The translations under genes and the position numbers were made by a program. Below are positions 1 to 5,412 of a stretch of DNA of 6,129 nucleotides, piece after piece (within the stretch, counting starts at the first letter, position 1; every line of letters starts with the position of its first letter). A model generated the notes under the pieces. It had not been told where the DNA came from. It searched no databases and saw only the letters and a list, made by a program, of their open reading frames with translations. Source of the DNA: Candidatus Nomurabacteria bacterium. Its GTDB lineage: Bacteria > Patescibacteriota > Minisyncoccia > Phycocordibacterales > PALSA-1337. The stretch covers positions 1 to 6,129 of the forward strand of contig CALREM010000016.1 of assembly GCA_943355185.1 (NCBI GenBank). Reading direction: 5' to 3'.

Positions 1-50
1 ATCAAGATCCACCACTTCTAAATGAAGAACTTGATAGGCAGACAGAAGAC

Positions 51-266
51 ATGAAAGTTACGAGTAGGTATAAGACATGGTCATATATAGCATTACCATT
101 TGTTGCTATTCATATAATATATATCGGATTATTAATCTATGATTTTGCGCAAGGTGGTGGAACGATGTTACTTCTCTTACCATTTCTACTACCATTTACG
201 TTTATTTTGTGCGTAATCTCAGTTCCCTGGATTCATTCTTGGTTACAATATAAAAACGGAATATAA
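51..266 (+). CDS. small two-helix membrane protein, start uncertain (possibly 5'-truncated)
   Basis: I do not recognise this protein. From the ATG at 51 it is 71 residues. It shows two hydrophobic stretches, roughly residues 12-33 and 39-61, separated by a short glycine-rich turn (GGG), so it is probably a two-pass membrane protein with a basic N-terminus. The frame stays open upstream to base 3 and there encodes a polar, acidic stretch (DPPLLNEELDRQTED). The ATG at 51 may therefore be internal to a longer gene whose start lies outside the window. Unlike the + strand genes downstream that head a transcript, it has no -10-like box just before the ATG, which favours a longer or co-transcribed gene. 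It stops with TAA. No function can be assigned. Confidence 0.6.
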   Translation: MKVTSRYKTWSYIALPFVAIHIIYIGLLIYDFAQGGGTMLLLLPFLLPFTFILCVISVPWIHSWLQYKNGI

Positions 267-384
267 TTAAGAAAAGAGCGTTGTTCTATATTTCATACTA
301 TAGAAAAAAGAATTATCCTAATTTTGTAGGATGGTATCCTGATCCATCACGAATGTCACCACATATGATTAACTGTACAAATGG
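267..384. other. AT-rich intergenic stretch with weak hairpins
   Basis: No gene is visible between the small membrane protein and the adk promoter. Two short inverted repeats occur: TTCTATA (284-290) with TATAGAA (299-305), and ATCCTA (315-320) with TAGGAT (327-332). The second has an alternative partner, ATCCT at 336-340. On the - strand the second hairpin would be followed by a T-rich tail, and on the + strand neither has a U-run. They may be weak or factor-dependent 3' ends, but I would not call a terminator. Confidence 0.3.
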
Positions 385-413
385 GTGACAGAGGTATATT
401 TTTCTATTATACT
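385..413 (+). promoter_or_regulatory. sigma70-type promoter of the adk-map pair
   Basis: A GTGACA -35 element (385-390, 5 of 6 to consensus) is followed by a 17-base spacer and a TATACT -10 element (408-413, 5 of 6). The expected transcription start is about position 420, the A of the adk ATG, so the mRNA should be leaderless. The -35 lies inside the upstream in-frame ATG (381), which argues against that ATG being the start codon. Confidence 0.75.
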
Positions 414-419
414 ATCGAA

Positions 420-1019
420 ATGACACCCCAATCATTTATCTTTATCGGACGTGCCGGAGCAGGAAAGGGAACCCAGGCAAAACTATTGGAAGTTCAACTA
501 AAAAATCTTCATGAACGCAATGTTCTTCATGTAGAGACTGGAGCTGAGTTTAGAAGTTTTTTGAAGACCGAAGGGTATACTGCCGGTTTGGCAAAAACCA
601 TCATCGAAAGTGGAGGACTGATGCCAGAATTCATGCCGGTCTATATGTGGGGCAGACTGTTGACGGAGAAATACACTGGTCAGGAACATCTCATCTTCGA
701 CGGTACGCCACGAAAACTCCTCGAAGCAGAACTTCTCGGTTCTATTTTTCCTTTTTATAATCTCGCACATCCTGCAGTCATATACCTCGATATTGAACAC
801 GAAGAGTCGTCAAAACGTCTGACTATCCGCGCCAAAGAAGGACGTCGTGATGATACTGCCGAAGCTATCGAACGACGTCGCCTCGCCTTTGAAGCCGATG
901 TGAAGCCGGTTGTCGAGTGGTATAGGACCAATCCTAATGTTACATTTTTGGATATTGATGGTCATGGCTCTATCGAAGAAGTTCATGCTCGTATTGTGAA
1001 AAGTCTAGGGCTGAGCTAG
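420..1019 (+). CDS. adk: adenylate kinase-family nucleoside monophosphate kinase, short-lid type
   Basis: Predicted to transfer phosphate from ATP to AMP (or a related NMP) in the cytoplasm. The 199-residue protein opens with a P-loop, GRAGAGKGT at residues 10-18. It continues with an NMP-binding region (ETGAEFRSF, 39-47), a DGTPR motif (94-98; the family usually has DGFPR) and GRRDD (141-145), the arginine/aspartate signature after the lid. Only a few residues separate the preceding arginine helix from GRRDD, so it is the short-lid form without a zinc-binding lid. The start was set at 420 rather than the in-frame ATG at 381, because a strong promoter places the transcript start at 420 and the P-loop then falls at the usual distance from the N-terminus. 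map follows after 9 bases, so the two are probably one operon. Other NMP kinases (UMP/CMP type) share these motifs, so the substrate is not certain. Confidence 0.88.
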   Translation: MTPQSFIFIGRAGAGKGTQAKLLEVQLKNLHERNVLHVETGAEFRSFLKTEGYTAGLAKTIIESGGLMPEFMPVYMWGRLLTEKYTGQEHLIFDGTPRKLLEAELLGSIFPFYNLAHPAVIYLDIEHEESSKRLTIRAKEGRRDDTAEAIERRRLAFEADVKPVVEWYRTNPNVTFLDIDGHGSIEEVHARIVKSLGLS

Positions 1020-1028
1020 TGTGTAAAG

Positions 1029-1799
1029 ATGATTACGATCAAGACCAAAGAAGATATCGCAATCCTGCGTGAAGGGGGAACCCGACATGCGGTTATTTTG
1101 CGTGAATTGGTCTCGATGGTACGCCTCGGAATCTCTGCTGCGGAGCTCAATGATCGTGCGGCACACCTCATTGCCGAAGGGGGAGATACTGCAGCTTTTT
1201 TGGATTATCACCCGTATGGAGCAAAAAGACCATATCCAGCATCGCTGTGTGTTTCTATAAATGATGAAATCGTCCACGGTATTCCCAATGAAACAGAAAA
1301 GATTTTAAAAGAAGGAGATATTGTCAGTATCGATCTTGGTTTGGTTCACAAAGGTTTGTTTACGGATATGGCGATTACGGTTCCGGTTGGAACTATTTCT
1401 CCAGAGCTTACAAAGTTATTGGAATATACGAAAGAAGCATTGATGGCAGGCATCAAAGCTGCCAAAGGTGGCAAACGTATTGGAGATATCAGTGCCGCGA
1501 TCGAACGTATAGGGGTAGCTCATGGATATGGTATTGTTCAGGAACTTTCTGGTCACGGTGTTGGTTACGATGTACACGAAGATCCGTATGTCCCAAATTA
1601 TGGACCGGCAGGTAAGGGTGATATTTTGCAGCCGGGTATGGTATTGGCGATTGAACCTATTTTCAATTTAGGAACTCGCAAAATATATCTTGATAGTGAC
1701 GGTCATACCTATCGTACTGCTGACGGTTCACCCTCGGCGCATTTTGAGCATACGGTTTTGATTACCAAAAGTGGGGCGGAGATACTGACGCAGGGGTAG
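1029..1799 (+). CDS. map: methionine aminopeptidase, type I
   Basis: Cytoplasmic dimetal enzyme that removes the initiator methionine from nascent proteins. At 256 residues it has the usual length of a single-domain type I enzyme. All expected active-site residues are visible: His61 (DYHPYG), metal ligands Asp102 (SIDLGL) and Asp113 (FTDMAI), His176 (SGHGVG), His183 (VHEDP), Glu209 (AIEPIF) and Glu240 (FEHTV). It lacks an N-terminal zinc-finger or SH3-binding extension. The ATG lies 9 bases after the adk stop and no separate promoter is seen, so it is probably translated from the adk transcript. The bases before the ATG (GTGTAAAG) contain no good Shine-Dalgarno match. Its TAG stop lies at the foot of the long stem described at 1797-1992, so 3' structure could influence termination or mRNA stability. 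Confidence 0.97.
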   Translation: MITIKTKEDIAILREGGTRHAVILRELVSMVRLGISAAELNDRAAHLIAEGGDTAAFLDYHPYGAKRPYPASLCVSINDEIVHGIPNETEKILKEGDIVSIDLGLVHKGLFTDMAITVPVGTISPELTKLLEYTKEALMAGIKAAKGGKRIGDISAAIERIGVAHGYGIVQELSGHGVGYDVHEDPYVPNYGPAGKGDILQPGMVLAIEPIFNLGTRKIYLDSDGHTYRTADGSPSAHFEHTVLITKSGAEILTQG

Positions 1800-1992
1800 A
1801 AGGCACGCGCACACAGCTTCCTTCACCCACGATCAGCTCCTCTCACTATAACGGGAGTGTTCGCGGAGCTGTCTTTTCTCGTCGCCACCTTGAAGTGGTT
1901 ATGTAGATGTTACGGACGTGGCGCCTGCGAAGAGGGTTCAGGAAGTTGTGTGCGCTTGCCTTCTTTAGGTACGATAGGCTCTGATCGTGGGT
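1797..1992 (+). ncRNA. candidate structured RNA with interleaved stems (pseudoknot or two-state fold), map-ndk intergenic
   Basis: Seen directly: arm A (1798-1822) pairs with arm A' (1940-1964) over 25 positions with one mismatch (C1806 x U1956) and one G-U pair (G1816-U1946). Arm B (1825-1836, ACCCACGATCAG) pairs perfectly with B' (1981-1992). The order is A-B-A'-B', so the stems interleave. Within the loop, CAGCTCC (1834-1840) pairs with GGAGCTG (1865-1871), CTTTTC (1873-1878) with GAAGAG (1929-1934), and CGCCAC (1883-1888) with GTGGCG (1918-1923). The G-U pair would be an A-C mismatch on the other strand, so the + strand is the likelier RNA. No own promoter is evident; it may be the map 3' UTR. 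I found no RNase P, tmRNA or SRP RNA signature. A mobile element with 25-bp terminal inverted repeats is an alternative, but no target duplication is clear. Confidence 0.55.
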
Positions 1993-2007
1993 AAAAACTA
2001 AAACACC

Positions 2008-2037
2008 TTGCCTCTTGTCCTTCTTTACCTCTATAAT
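2008..2037 (+). promoter_or_regulatory. ndk promoter with perfect -10
   Basis: TTGCCT (2008-2013, 4 of 6 to -35 consensus), an 18-base spacer, then a perfect TATAAT (2032-2037). Six bases separate the -10 from the ndk ATG at 2044, which predicts transcription starting at or next to the ATG and a leaderless mRNA. Confidence 0.75.
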
Positions 2038-2043
2038 CACCAC

Positions 2044-2655
2044 ATGAATAAAACCCACGCCAAATACGAACGAACACTCGTCATTATCAAACCCGATGGT
2101 ATACAGAGGAGTCTGATTGGTGAAGTGATCAAGCGCTATGAACGTGCAGGTCTCAAATTGGTGGGCATCAAGATGGTTGTCCCGACACAAGAGATGGTTG
2201 AGGCTCACTATACGCTCGATCCTGAATGGAAAAAGAAAACAGGGGAGAAGAATCTACAGGCATATCGCGATAAGGGTCTGACACCACCACACGATGATCC
2301 GATCAAGCAATCAGAGATGATTCTGATGAAGCTCAAGAAGTACTTTGCGTCAGGGCCAGTAGTTGCGATGGTGTGGCAGGGTGCACATGCAGTGTCAGTG
2401 GTGCGTAAAATTACCGGAGGAACAGAGCCTATGCTCTCAGATGTTGGAACCATTCGTGGCGATTATGTGATCGATTCATACAAACTGGCTGATGACGATG
2501 TGCGCGCCATTCGTAACATTGTCCACGCTTCAGGAACTATTACTGAAGCCAAACTCGAAATTGATTATTGGTTCAAAAAAGAAGAACTTGTTGATTACCG
2601 TCTCTTGGTAGATGCGATGTTGTATGACACCGATATTAGCGGTATTTTGGAGTAA
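2044..2655 (+). CDS. ndk: nucleoside diphosphate kinase, enlarged form
   Basis: Balances nucleoside di- and triphosphates through a phosphohistidine intermediate, in the cytoplasm. Family motifs: KPDG (16-19), the active-site tyrosine in HYTL (Tyr56), SGPVVAMVWQG (103-113), Arg121, the GGT...TIRGDY stretch (125-141), and the catalytic histidine in NIVHAS (His161). The protein is 203 residues against roughly 140-150 for typical enzymes. The extra length comes from an insertion at about 58-90, a shorter acidic insertion before the catalytic histidine (about 145-157), and a C-terminal tail. The motif after the histidine reads HASG where most relatives have HGSD. The start was placed at 2044: the upstream in-frame TTG (2008) is the -35 box and the -10 lies between the two. 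It stands as a single-gene unit between two structured intergenic regions. Confidence 0.93.
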   Translation: MNKTHAKYERTLVIIKPDGIQRSLIGEVIKRYERAGLKLVGIKMVVPTQEMVEAHYTLDPEWKKKTGEKNLQAYRDKGLTPPHDDPIKQSEMILMKLKKYFASGPVVAMVWQGAHAVSVVRKITGGTEPMLSDVGTIRGDYVIDSYKLADDDVRAIRNIVHASGTITEAKLEIDYWFKKEELVDYRLLVDAMLYDTDISGILE

Positions 2656-2689
2656 TCTTTTACATTTAATACAAAACACTTTTGATTTT

Positions 2690-2718
2690 TAGACAAAAGA
2701 GTGTCACAACGGTATTAT
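2690..2718 (+). promoter_or_regulatory. promoter of the candidate ncRNA downstream of ndk
   Basis: TAGACA (2690-2695, 5 of 6 to TTGACA), a 17-base spacer, and TATTAT (2713-2718, 5 of 6 to TATAAT). The expected start is near 2725. No protein start lies at the usual 6-10 bases downstream, unlike the other + strand promoters here, which supports a non-coding transcript. Confidence 0.6.
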
Positions 2719-2724
2719 CCTCTT

Positions 2725-2930
2725 GCAGTATCTGAGGGCAGAGTTACAATGAGTACAGGTTGCAGGAGTAAAAACTACAAAACTTTTTTTACGGGATTCC
2801 AACGAACAGATTATGCTGTTCACATTCGTCCCTATCTTTGATAGTGGATGTGAGGTTTCCCACCTGAGATAATCAGGTTATACTCCTGCAATCCTTAGAA
2901 AATGCTCCACATTGTGGAGCATTTTCTAAC
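2725..2930 (+). ncRNA. candidate small structured RNA, about 200 nt, own promoter and terminator
   Basis: This stretch fills the 305-base gap between ndk and the next gene and has no convincing protein gene. A promoter ends at 2718 and a perfect terminator stem spans 2895-2929. Between them TTGCAGGAGTA (2760-2770) pairs perfectly with TACTCCTGCAA (2881-2891), closing a domain of about 130 nt. Inside are GAACAG/CTGTTC (2804-2809/2816-2821), within a GGGA/TCCC frame (2793-2796/2829-2832), CTATC/GATAG (2832-2836/2840-2844) and ACCTGA/TCAGGT (2862-2867/2873-2878). The left side of the domain is a long unpaired A/T-rich strand (2771-2791). A closing stem, a large bubble and this length are compatible with a 6S-like RNA, but I see no family-defining sequence. 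A riboswitch or leader for the gene at 2961 is the alternative; that gene's own -10 box after the terminator makes this less likely. Confidence 0.55.
2895..2929. terminator. intrinsic terminator with perfect 16-bp stem
   Basis: Arms 2895-2910 and 2914-2929 are perfectly complementary around a three-base ATT loop. The core GCTCCAC/GTGGAGC is flanked by A-rich and T-rich ends, so it can act in either direction. On the + strand it would end the candidate RNA starting near 2725, and any readthrough from ndk. Confidence 0.8.
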
Positions 2931-2941
2931 CATTCTTTTGC

Positions 2942-2950
2942 TGATAAAAT
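2942..2950 (+). promoter_or_regulatory. extended -10 box before the membrane protein at 2961
   Basis: TGATAAAAT: a TG extension (2942-2943) plus TAAAAT (2945-2950, 5 of 6). No good -35 is seen, because that position falls in the terminator arm (TTTTCT, 2922-2927). A run of seven C precedes the ATG at 2961; the predicted leader is only about 4 bases. Confidence 0.5.
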
Positions 2951-2960
2951 AAACCCCCCC

Positions 2961-3338
2961 ATGCGTATATATCTCTTTGCTCTGATTGCCGCTCTCGCTA
3001 CTGTTTTTTCTCATTATCCAGGTCTTCGGGGTTTGTATATGGAATACTGGTGGTACGATATTTTCATGCATATGCTCGGTGGTTTGGCGATCGGTTTTGC
3101 CTGGGCAGCATTGGCAACTCTTTTTGGAATATCCAGTCGACGTATGTGGGCATATATCATTTTTGGAACACTGGCAGTTGGTGTGGCCTGGGAAGTGTTC
3201 GAAATATATTTCCGCTTGACCGGATATCCAGTGGGTACCCCGCTGTATTATAACGACACAGCACTCGATGTGATCAATGACATCATCGGAGGTTCAGTTG
3301 CAGCATATATTGCTACACGAAAAAATCGTCTCAGTTAG
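2961..3338 (+). CDS. small polytopic membrane protein, DUF2238/VanZ-like
   Basis: A 125-residue protein with about four membrane segments (roughly 2-18, 34-56, 62-83 and 104-118). Charged residues sit at the membrane edges in a pattern that looks conserved: WWYDIFMHMLGG (30-41) before helix 2, WEVFEIYF (77-84) at the end of helix 3, and YNDTALDVINDIIGG (97-111) leading into helix 4. The combination of Asp33/His37, Glu78/Glu81 and Asp99/Asp103/Asp107 resembles the DUF2238 (YjdF) and VanZ-like small membrane families. I recalled this from motifs and have not searched it. The biochemical function is unknown for most such proteins. The first helix may read as a signal-anchor. The gene starts just after a terminator with its own -10 box, and ends 32 bases before the ribonuclease gene. 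Confidence 0.8.
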   Translation: MRIYLFALIAALATVFSHYPGLRGLYMEYWWYDIFMHMLGGLAIGFAWAALATLFGISSRRMWAYIIFGTLAVGVAWEVFEIYFRLTGYPVGTPLYYNDTALDVINDIIGGSVAAYIATRKNRLS

Positions 3339-3358
3339 GTGTTTTAGTTCATTCAGGA

Positions 3359-3364
3359 TAAAAT
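3359..3364 (+). promoter_or_regulatory. -10 box directly before the beta-CASP ribonuclease gene
   Basis: TAAAAT (5 of 6 to TATAAT) ends exactly six bases before the ATG at 3371, the same spacing as at adk and ndk. The -35 position (3336-3341, over the upstream stop codon) has no good match, so promoter strength is uncertain and some co-transcription with the preceding gene is possible. Confidence 0.45.
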
Positions 3365-3370
3365 AGTTAC

Positions 3371-4744
3371 ATGAATTCTCCGGTCAAAGTTTCATTTCAT
3401 TCGGGAGTTGGTTCGGTCACTGGAGCAAATTTTCTCCTAGAAACACAAAAGGGCACACAGATCCTGATTGATTGTGGTTTAGTCCAAGGTGAGCGCGTGG
3501 CGATGCAAGAAAATCATCAACCGTTTGTATACGATCGTACTTCTATTTCAGCACTGATTATTACCCATGCGCACCTCGACCACGTTGGTCGTATTCCTAA
3601 GCTCGTCAAAGAAGGGTATACCGGCCCTATTTATTCAACTCCAGAAACCAAGGAATTGGCAGAATTGGTTCTGACAGATGCGGTCAGTATTTTGGCTATG
3701 GAGGCACGACAGCAAAGTATCGATCCGATATACGAAGCCGAAGATGTTCAAGCGGTGTTTGCGGCATGGAAGACCATTCCATATCATCAGGCATTTCCGA
3801 TCGGTAGTGATATATCAATTTTATTCAAAGATGCTGGACATATTCTGGGTTCCGCAATGATCGAGGTGACTGTCAAAGGTGAGGCAGATACCAAAATCTT
3901 GTTTACCGGGGATCTGGGCAATTCTCCTGCACCACTTCTTCGTGATTCTGAATCGGTAGGAGATGTTGATTACCTCGTCATCGAAAGTGTCTACGGTGAC
4001 CGCAATCATGAGTCACGAGAACAACGTTCGGCTGTATTTAAAAAAGCGATTACCGATACGATCGCACGCGGAGGCACCCTGGTTATTCCGGCATTTTCTC
4101 TGGATCGTACACAAGTTTTATTATATGAATTAAATAACCTGGTTGAACGAAATGAGATTCCTTCGGTACCCGTATATATCGATTCACCCATGGCGACTAA
4201 GGCGACGGAAATATATCGTTCTGGCAAAAGTCTTTTCAATGATGCTATTCAGGAACAGATTGCACGCGGGGACGATATCTTCAACTTTCCTCGTTTGCAG
4301 TACACGATTTCCCAAAATGAATCGCGCGATATCGATCACATGAAAGGTGCCAAGATTATCCTTGCAGGTTCAGGTATGTCGGTAGGAGGAAGAGTCGTTG
4401 CTCATGAAGAAAAATATTTGCCGCATGCCGAAAATACAGTCTTGCTGGTAGGGTATCAATCTGTCGGTTCATTTGGACGACGATTGGCAGATGGTGCCAA
4501 GAAAGTCACTTTGCATGGTCGCGAAATTGAGGTAAAAGCCAAGGTTATGACCTTGTATGGATATTCAGCTCATCGAGATAGTGATCATCTCATCGCATCT
4601 GTTTCAACAGCCACAAAACGTCTTAAGAAAGTGTTTGTGGTTATGGGGGAGCCGGGCGCATCTATGCACTTGGCCCAGCGTATCAACGATGAATTGGGTG
4701 TACATGCTCTGATGCCGGAGAAAGACAAGCCATATGAATTGTAA
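3371..4744 (+). CDS. metallo-beta-lactamase/beta-CASP ribonuclease, CPSF-73-like
   Basis: Predicted zinc-dependent RNA-processing or degrading nuclease (endo- and/or 5'-3' exonuclease), cytoplasmic. The 457 residues show the metallo-beta-lactamase motifs in order: LIDCG (32-36), HAHLDH (66-71), the third-motif histidine in GHILGSA (His157) and FTGDLG (178-183). The beta-CASP part follows, with an acidic motif A in IESVYGDR (204-211, Glu205), the GSGMSVGGR segment (333-341) and the terminal YSAHRD motif (His401). The opening SGVGSVTGANFLLET and the SAH motif match the bacterial/archaeal COG1236 group (Thermus TTHA0252 type, about 430 residues) rather than RNase J, which is longer. There is no KH domain at the N-terminus. 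It reads toward the rplT operon and ends before a shared terminator. The choice of RNA substrate cannot be read from sequence. Confidence 0.93.
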   Translation: MNSPVKVSFHSGVGSVTGANFLLETQKGTQILIDCGLVQGERVAMQENHQPFVYDRTSISALIITHAHLDHVGRIPKLVKEGYTGPIYSTPETKELAELVLTDAVSILAMEARQQSIDPIYEAEDVQAVFAAWKTIPYHQAFPIGSDISILFKDAGHILGSAMIEVTVKGEADTKILFTGDLGNSPAPLLRDSESVGDVDYLVIESVYGDRNHESREQRSAVFKKAITDTIARGGTLVIPAFSLDRTQVLLYELNNLVERNEIPSVPVYIDSPMATKATEIYRSGKSLFNDAIQEQIARGDDIFNFPRLQYTISQNESRDIDHMKGAKIILAGSGMSVGGRVVAHEEKYLPHAENTVLLVGYQSVGSFGRRLADGAKKVTLHGREIEVKAKVMTLYGYSAHRDSDHLIASVSTATKRLKKVFVVMGEPGASMHLAQRINDELGVHALMPEKDKPYEL

Positions 4745-4778
4745 CGAAGTAGTAAGGTTCCACCTCACTACTCCACTA

Positions 4779-4814
4779 AAAAATCCCTTCCGATGGTCAT
4801 CTGAAGGGATTTTT
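4779..4814. terminator. bidirectional intrinsic terminator between convergent genes
   Basis: A 12-bp perfect stem: 4779-4790 (AAAAATCCCTTC) with 4803-4814 (GAAGGGATTTTT), and a 12-base loop that can add three GAT/ATC pairs. The A- and T-rich outer arms give a U-tract in both directions, so it can serve the ribonuclease gene (+) and the infC-rpmI-rplT operon (-). Confidence 0.85.
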
Positions 4815-4836
4815 ATAAGGAAAATAAAAAAGACTG

Positions 4837-5190
4837 TTATTTTGAGGCGGTAACCGATGTGGCAACTTTCTTGAAAATCTCAGGTTTGAATTCTGCGAGG
4901 TGAGAGAGCATCTTGCGGTCGATCTCAATGCCTTTCTTCTTTGCTTCACCGATCCACTTACTGTATGTGAAGCCAAGAGGACGGAGGGCAGCGTTGATCT
5001 TGACGTTCCACAAACGGCGGAAGTCACCCTTTTTGTCGCGGCGGTGTGCAAAAGCGTATGCACCTGCATGGGAAAGAGCGTCATTTGCTGCACGTTCGGT
5101 CTTTGAACGGCGGAAACGAAAACCTTTTGCTCTCTTGAGGATAGAGCGGCGATTTTTCAGTGCATTTACTCCTTTCTTTACTCTGGTCAT
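4837..5190 (-). CDS. rplT: 50S ribosomal protein L20
   Basis: Binds 23S rRNA early in large-subunit assembly. In E. coli and B. subtilis it also represses its own operon. The 117-residue length is normal. The basic N-terminal arm MTRVKKGV...RRSILKRAKGF (1-23) and the globular-domain hallmark RDKKGDFRRLWNVKINAA (51-68) are clear, followed by GIEIDRKMLSHLAE (87-100). It is the last gene of infC-rpmI-rplT, with the ATG 23 bases after the rpmI stop. That gap has no Shine-Dalgarno sequence but contains TATAAT (5207-5212) on this strand, with only a poor -35 (TCGATT); a weak internal promoter is possible, not established. It ends 22 bases short of the shared terminator. Confidence 0.97.
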   Translation of the reverse strand: MTRVKKGVNALKNRRSILKRAKGFRFRRSKTERAANDALSHAGAYAFAHRRDKKGDFRRLWNVKINAALRPLGFTYSKWIGEAKKKGIEIDRKMLSHLAEFKPEIFKKVATSVTASK

Positions 5191-5213
5191 GTTAGTAAGC
5201 GGTTATATTATAA

Positions 5214-5405
5214 TTATTGATTGGCGAGGAATCGACTTCGTGACTTGTTGTCCATCTTTATCTCGGTCATGCGGCCTTTTGCAGAACGAGTGCTACTGTT
5301 TTCTTTTGCATTGAAATGGTTTTGACCTGCTTTACGGGCAAGGATCTTGCCGTTCTTGGTGATCTTGAAACGTTTCAGATATGATTTGTTGGTTTTGATT
5401 GACAT
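5214..5405 (-). CDS. rpmI: 50S ribosomal protein L35
   Basis: Small, very basic large-subunit protein of 63 residues, the usual size. The signature lies at the N-terminus: KSYLKRFKITKNGKILARKA (7-26), matching the family pattern of a KRFK(V/I)T.(S/N)GK core followed by RRKAG. The C-terminal half, rich in Lys, Arg and Ser, is less conserved. It sits 7 bases after infC and 23 bases before rplT, the classical order. The sequence before the ATG (AATACCACC) has no Shine-Dalgarno match, so initiation may depend on translational coupling to infC or on an unstructured start. Confidence 0.95.
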   Translation of the reverse strand: MSIKTNKSYLKRFKITKNGKILARKAGQNHFNAKENSSTRSAKGRMTEIKMDNKSRSRFLANQ

Positions 5406-5412
5406 GGTGGTA

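Noticed and set aside
381..419. Upstream in-frame ATG that would add 13 residues to the adk product
   Set aside because: The ATG overlaps the -35 box and the -10 lies between it and position 420. The added residues (GDRGIFFYYTIE) do not resemble a family N-terminus.
1797..1968. MITE-like element with 25-bp terminal inverted repeats
   Set aside because: No convincing target-site duplication, one arm overlaps the map stop codon, and the second interleaved stem fits a structured RNA better. Not fully excluded.
2008..2043. TTG at 2008 as the ndk start
   Set aside because: It is the -35 hexamer of the promoter, and a perfect TATAAT lies between it and the ATG at 2044, which gives the normal Ndk N-terminus.
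2676..2706. ACACTTTTG...CAAAAGAGTGT imperfect hairpin as an ndk terminator
   Set aside because: A two-base bulge, A/T-rich stem and no following U-run; it also overlaps the -35 of the downstream promoter.
2749..2841. 30-codon frame (ATG to TGA) inside the candidate ncRNA
   Set aside because: No recognisable composition or start signal; it runs through the closing stem and hairpins and ends in a TGA, unlike every gene here. Probably chance.
2863..2880. CTGAGAT plus ACCTGA near 2862-2870 as part of a TPP riboswitch
   Set aside because: The remaining THI-box segments and their order are absent.
1797..2930. tRNA, RNase P RNA, tmRNA or SRP RNA in the two non-coding regions
   Set aside because: No cloverleaf with TTC-loop, no GAGGAAAGTCC-type RNase P core, no tmRNA tag/acceptor pattern and no GGAAGGAGCAG-type SRP motif was found on either strand.
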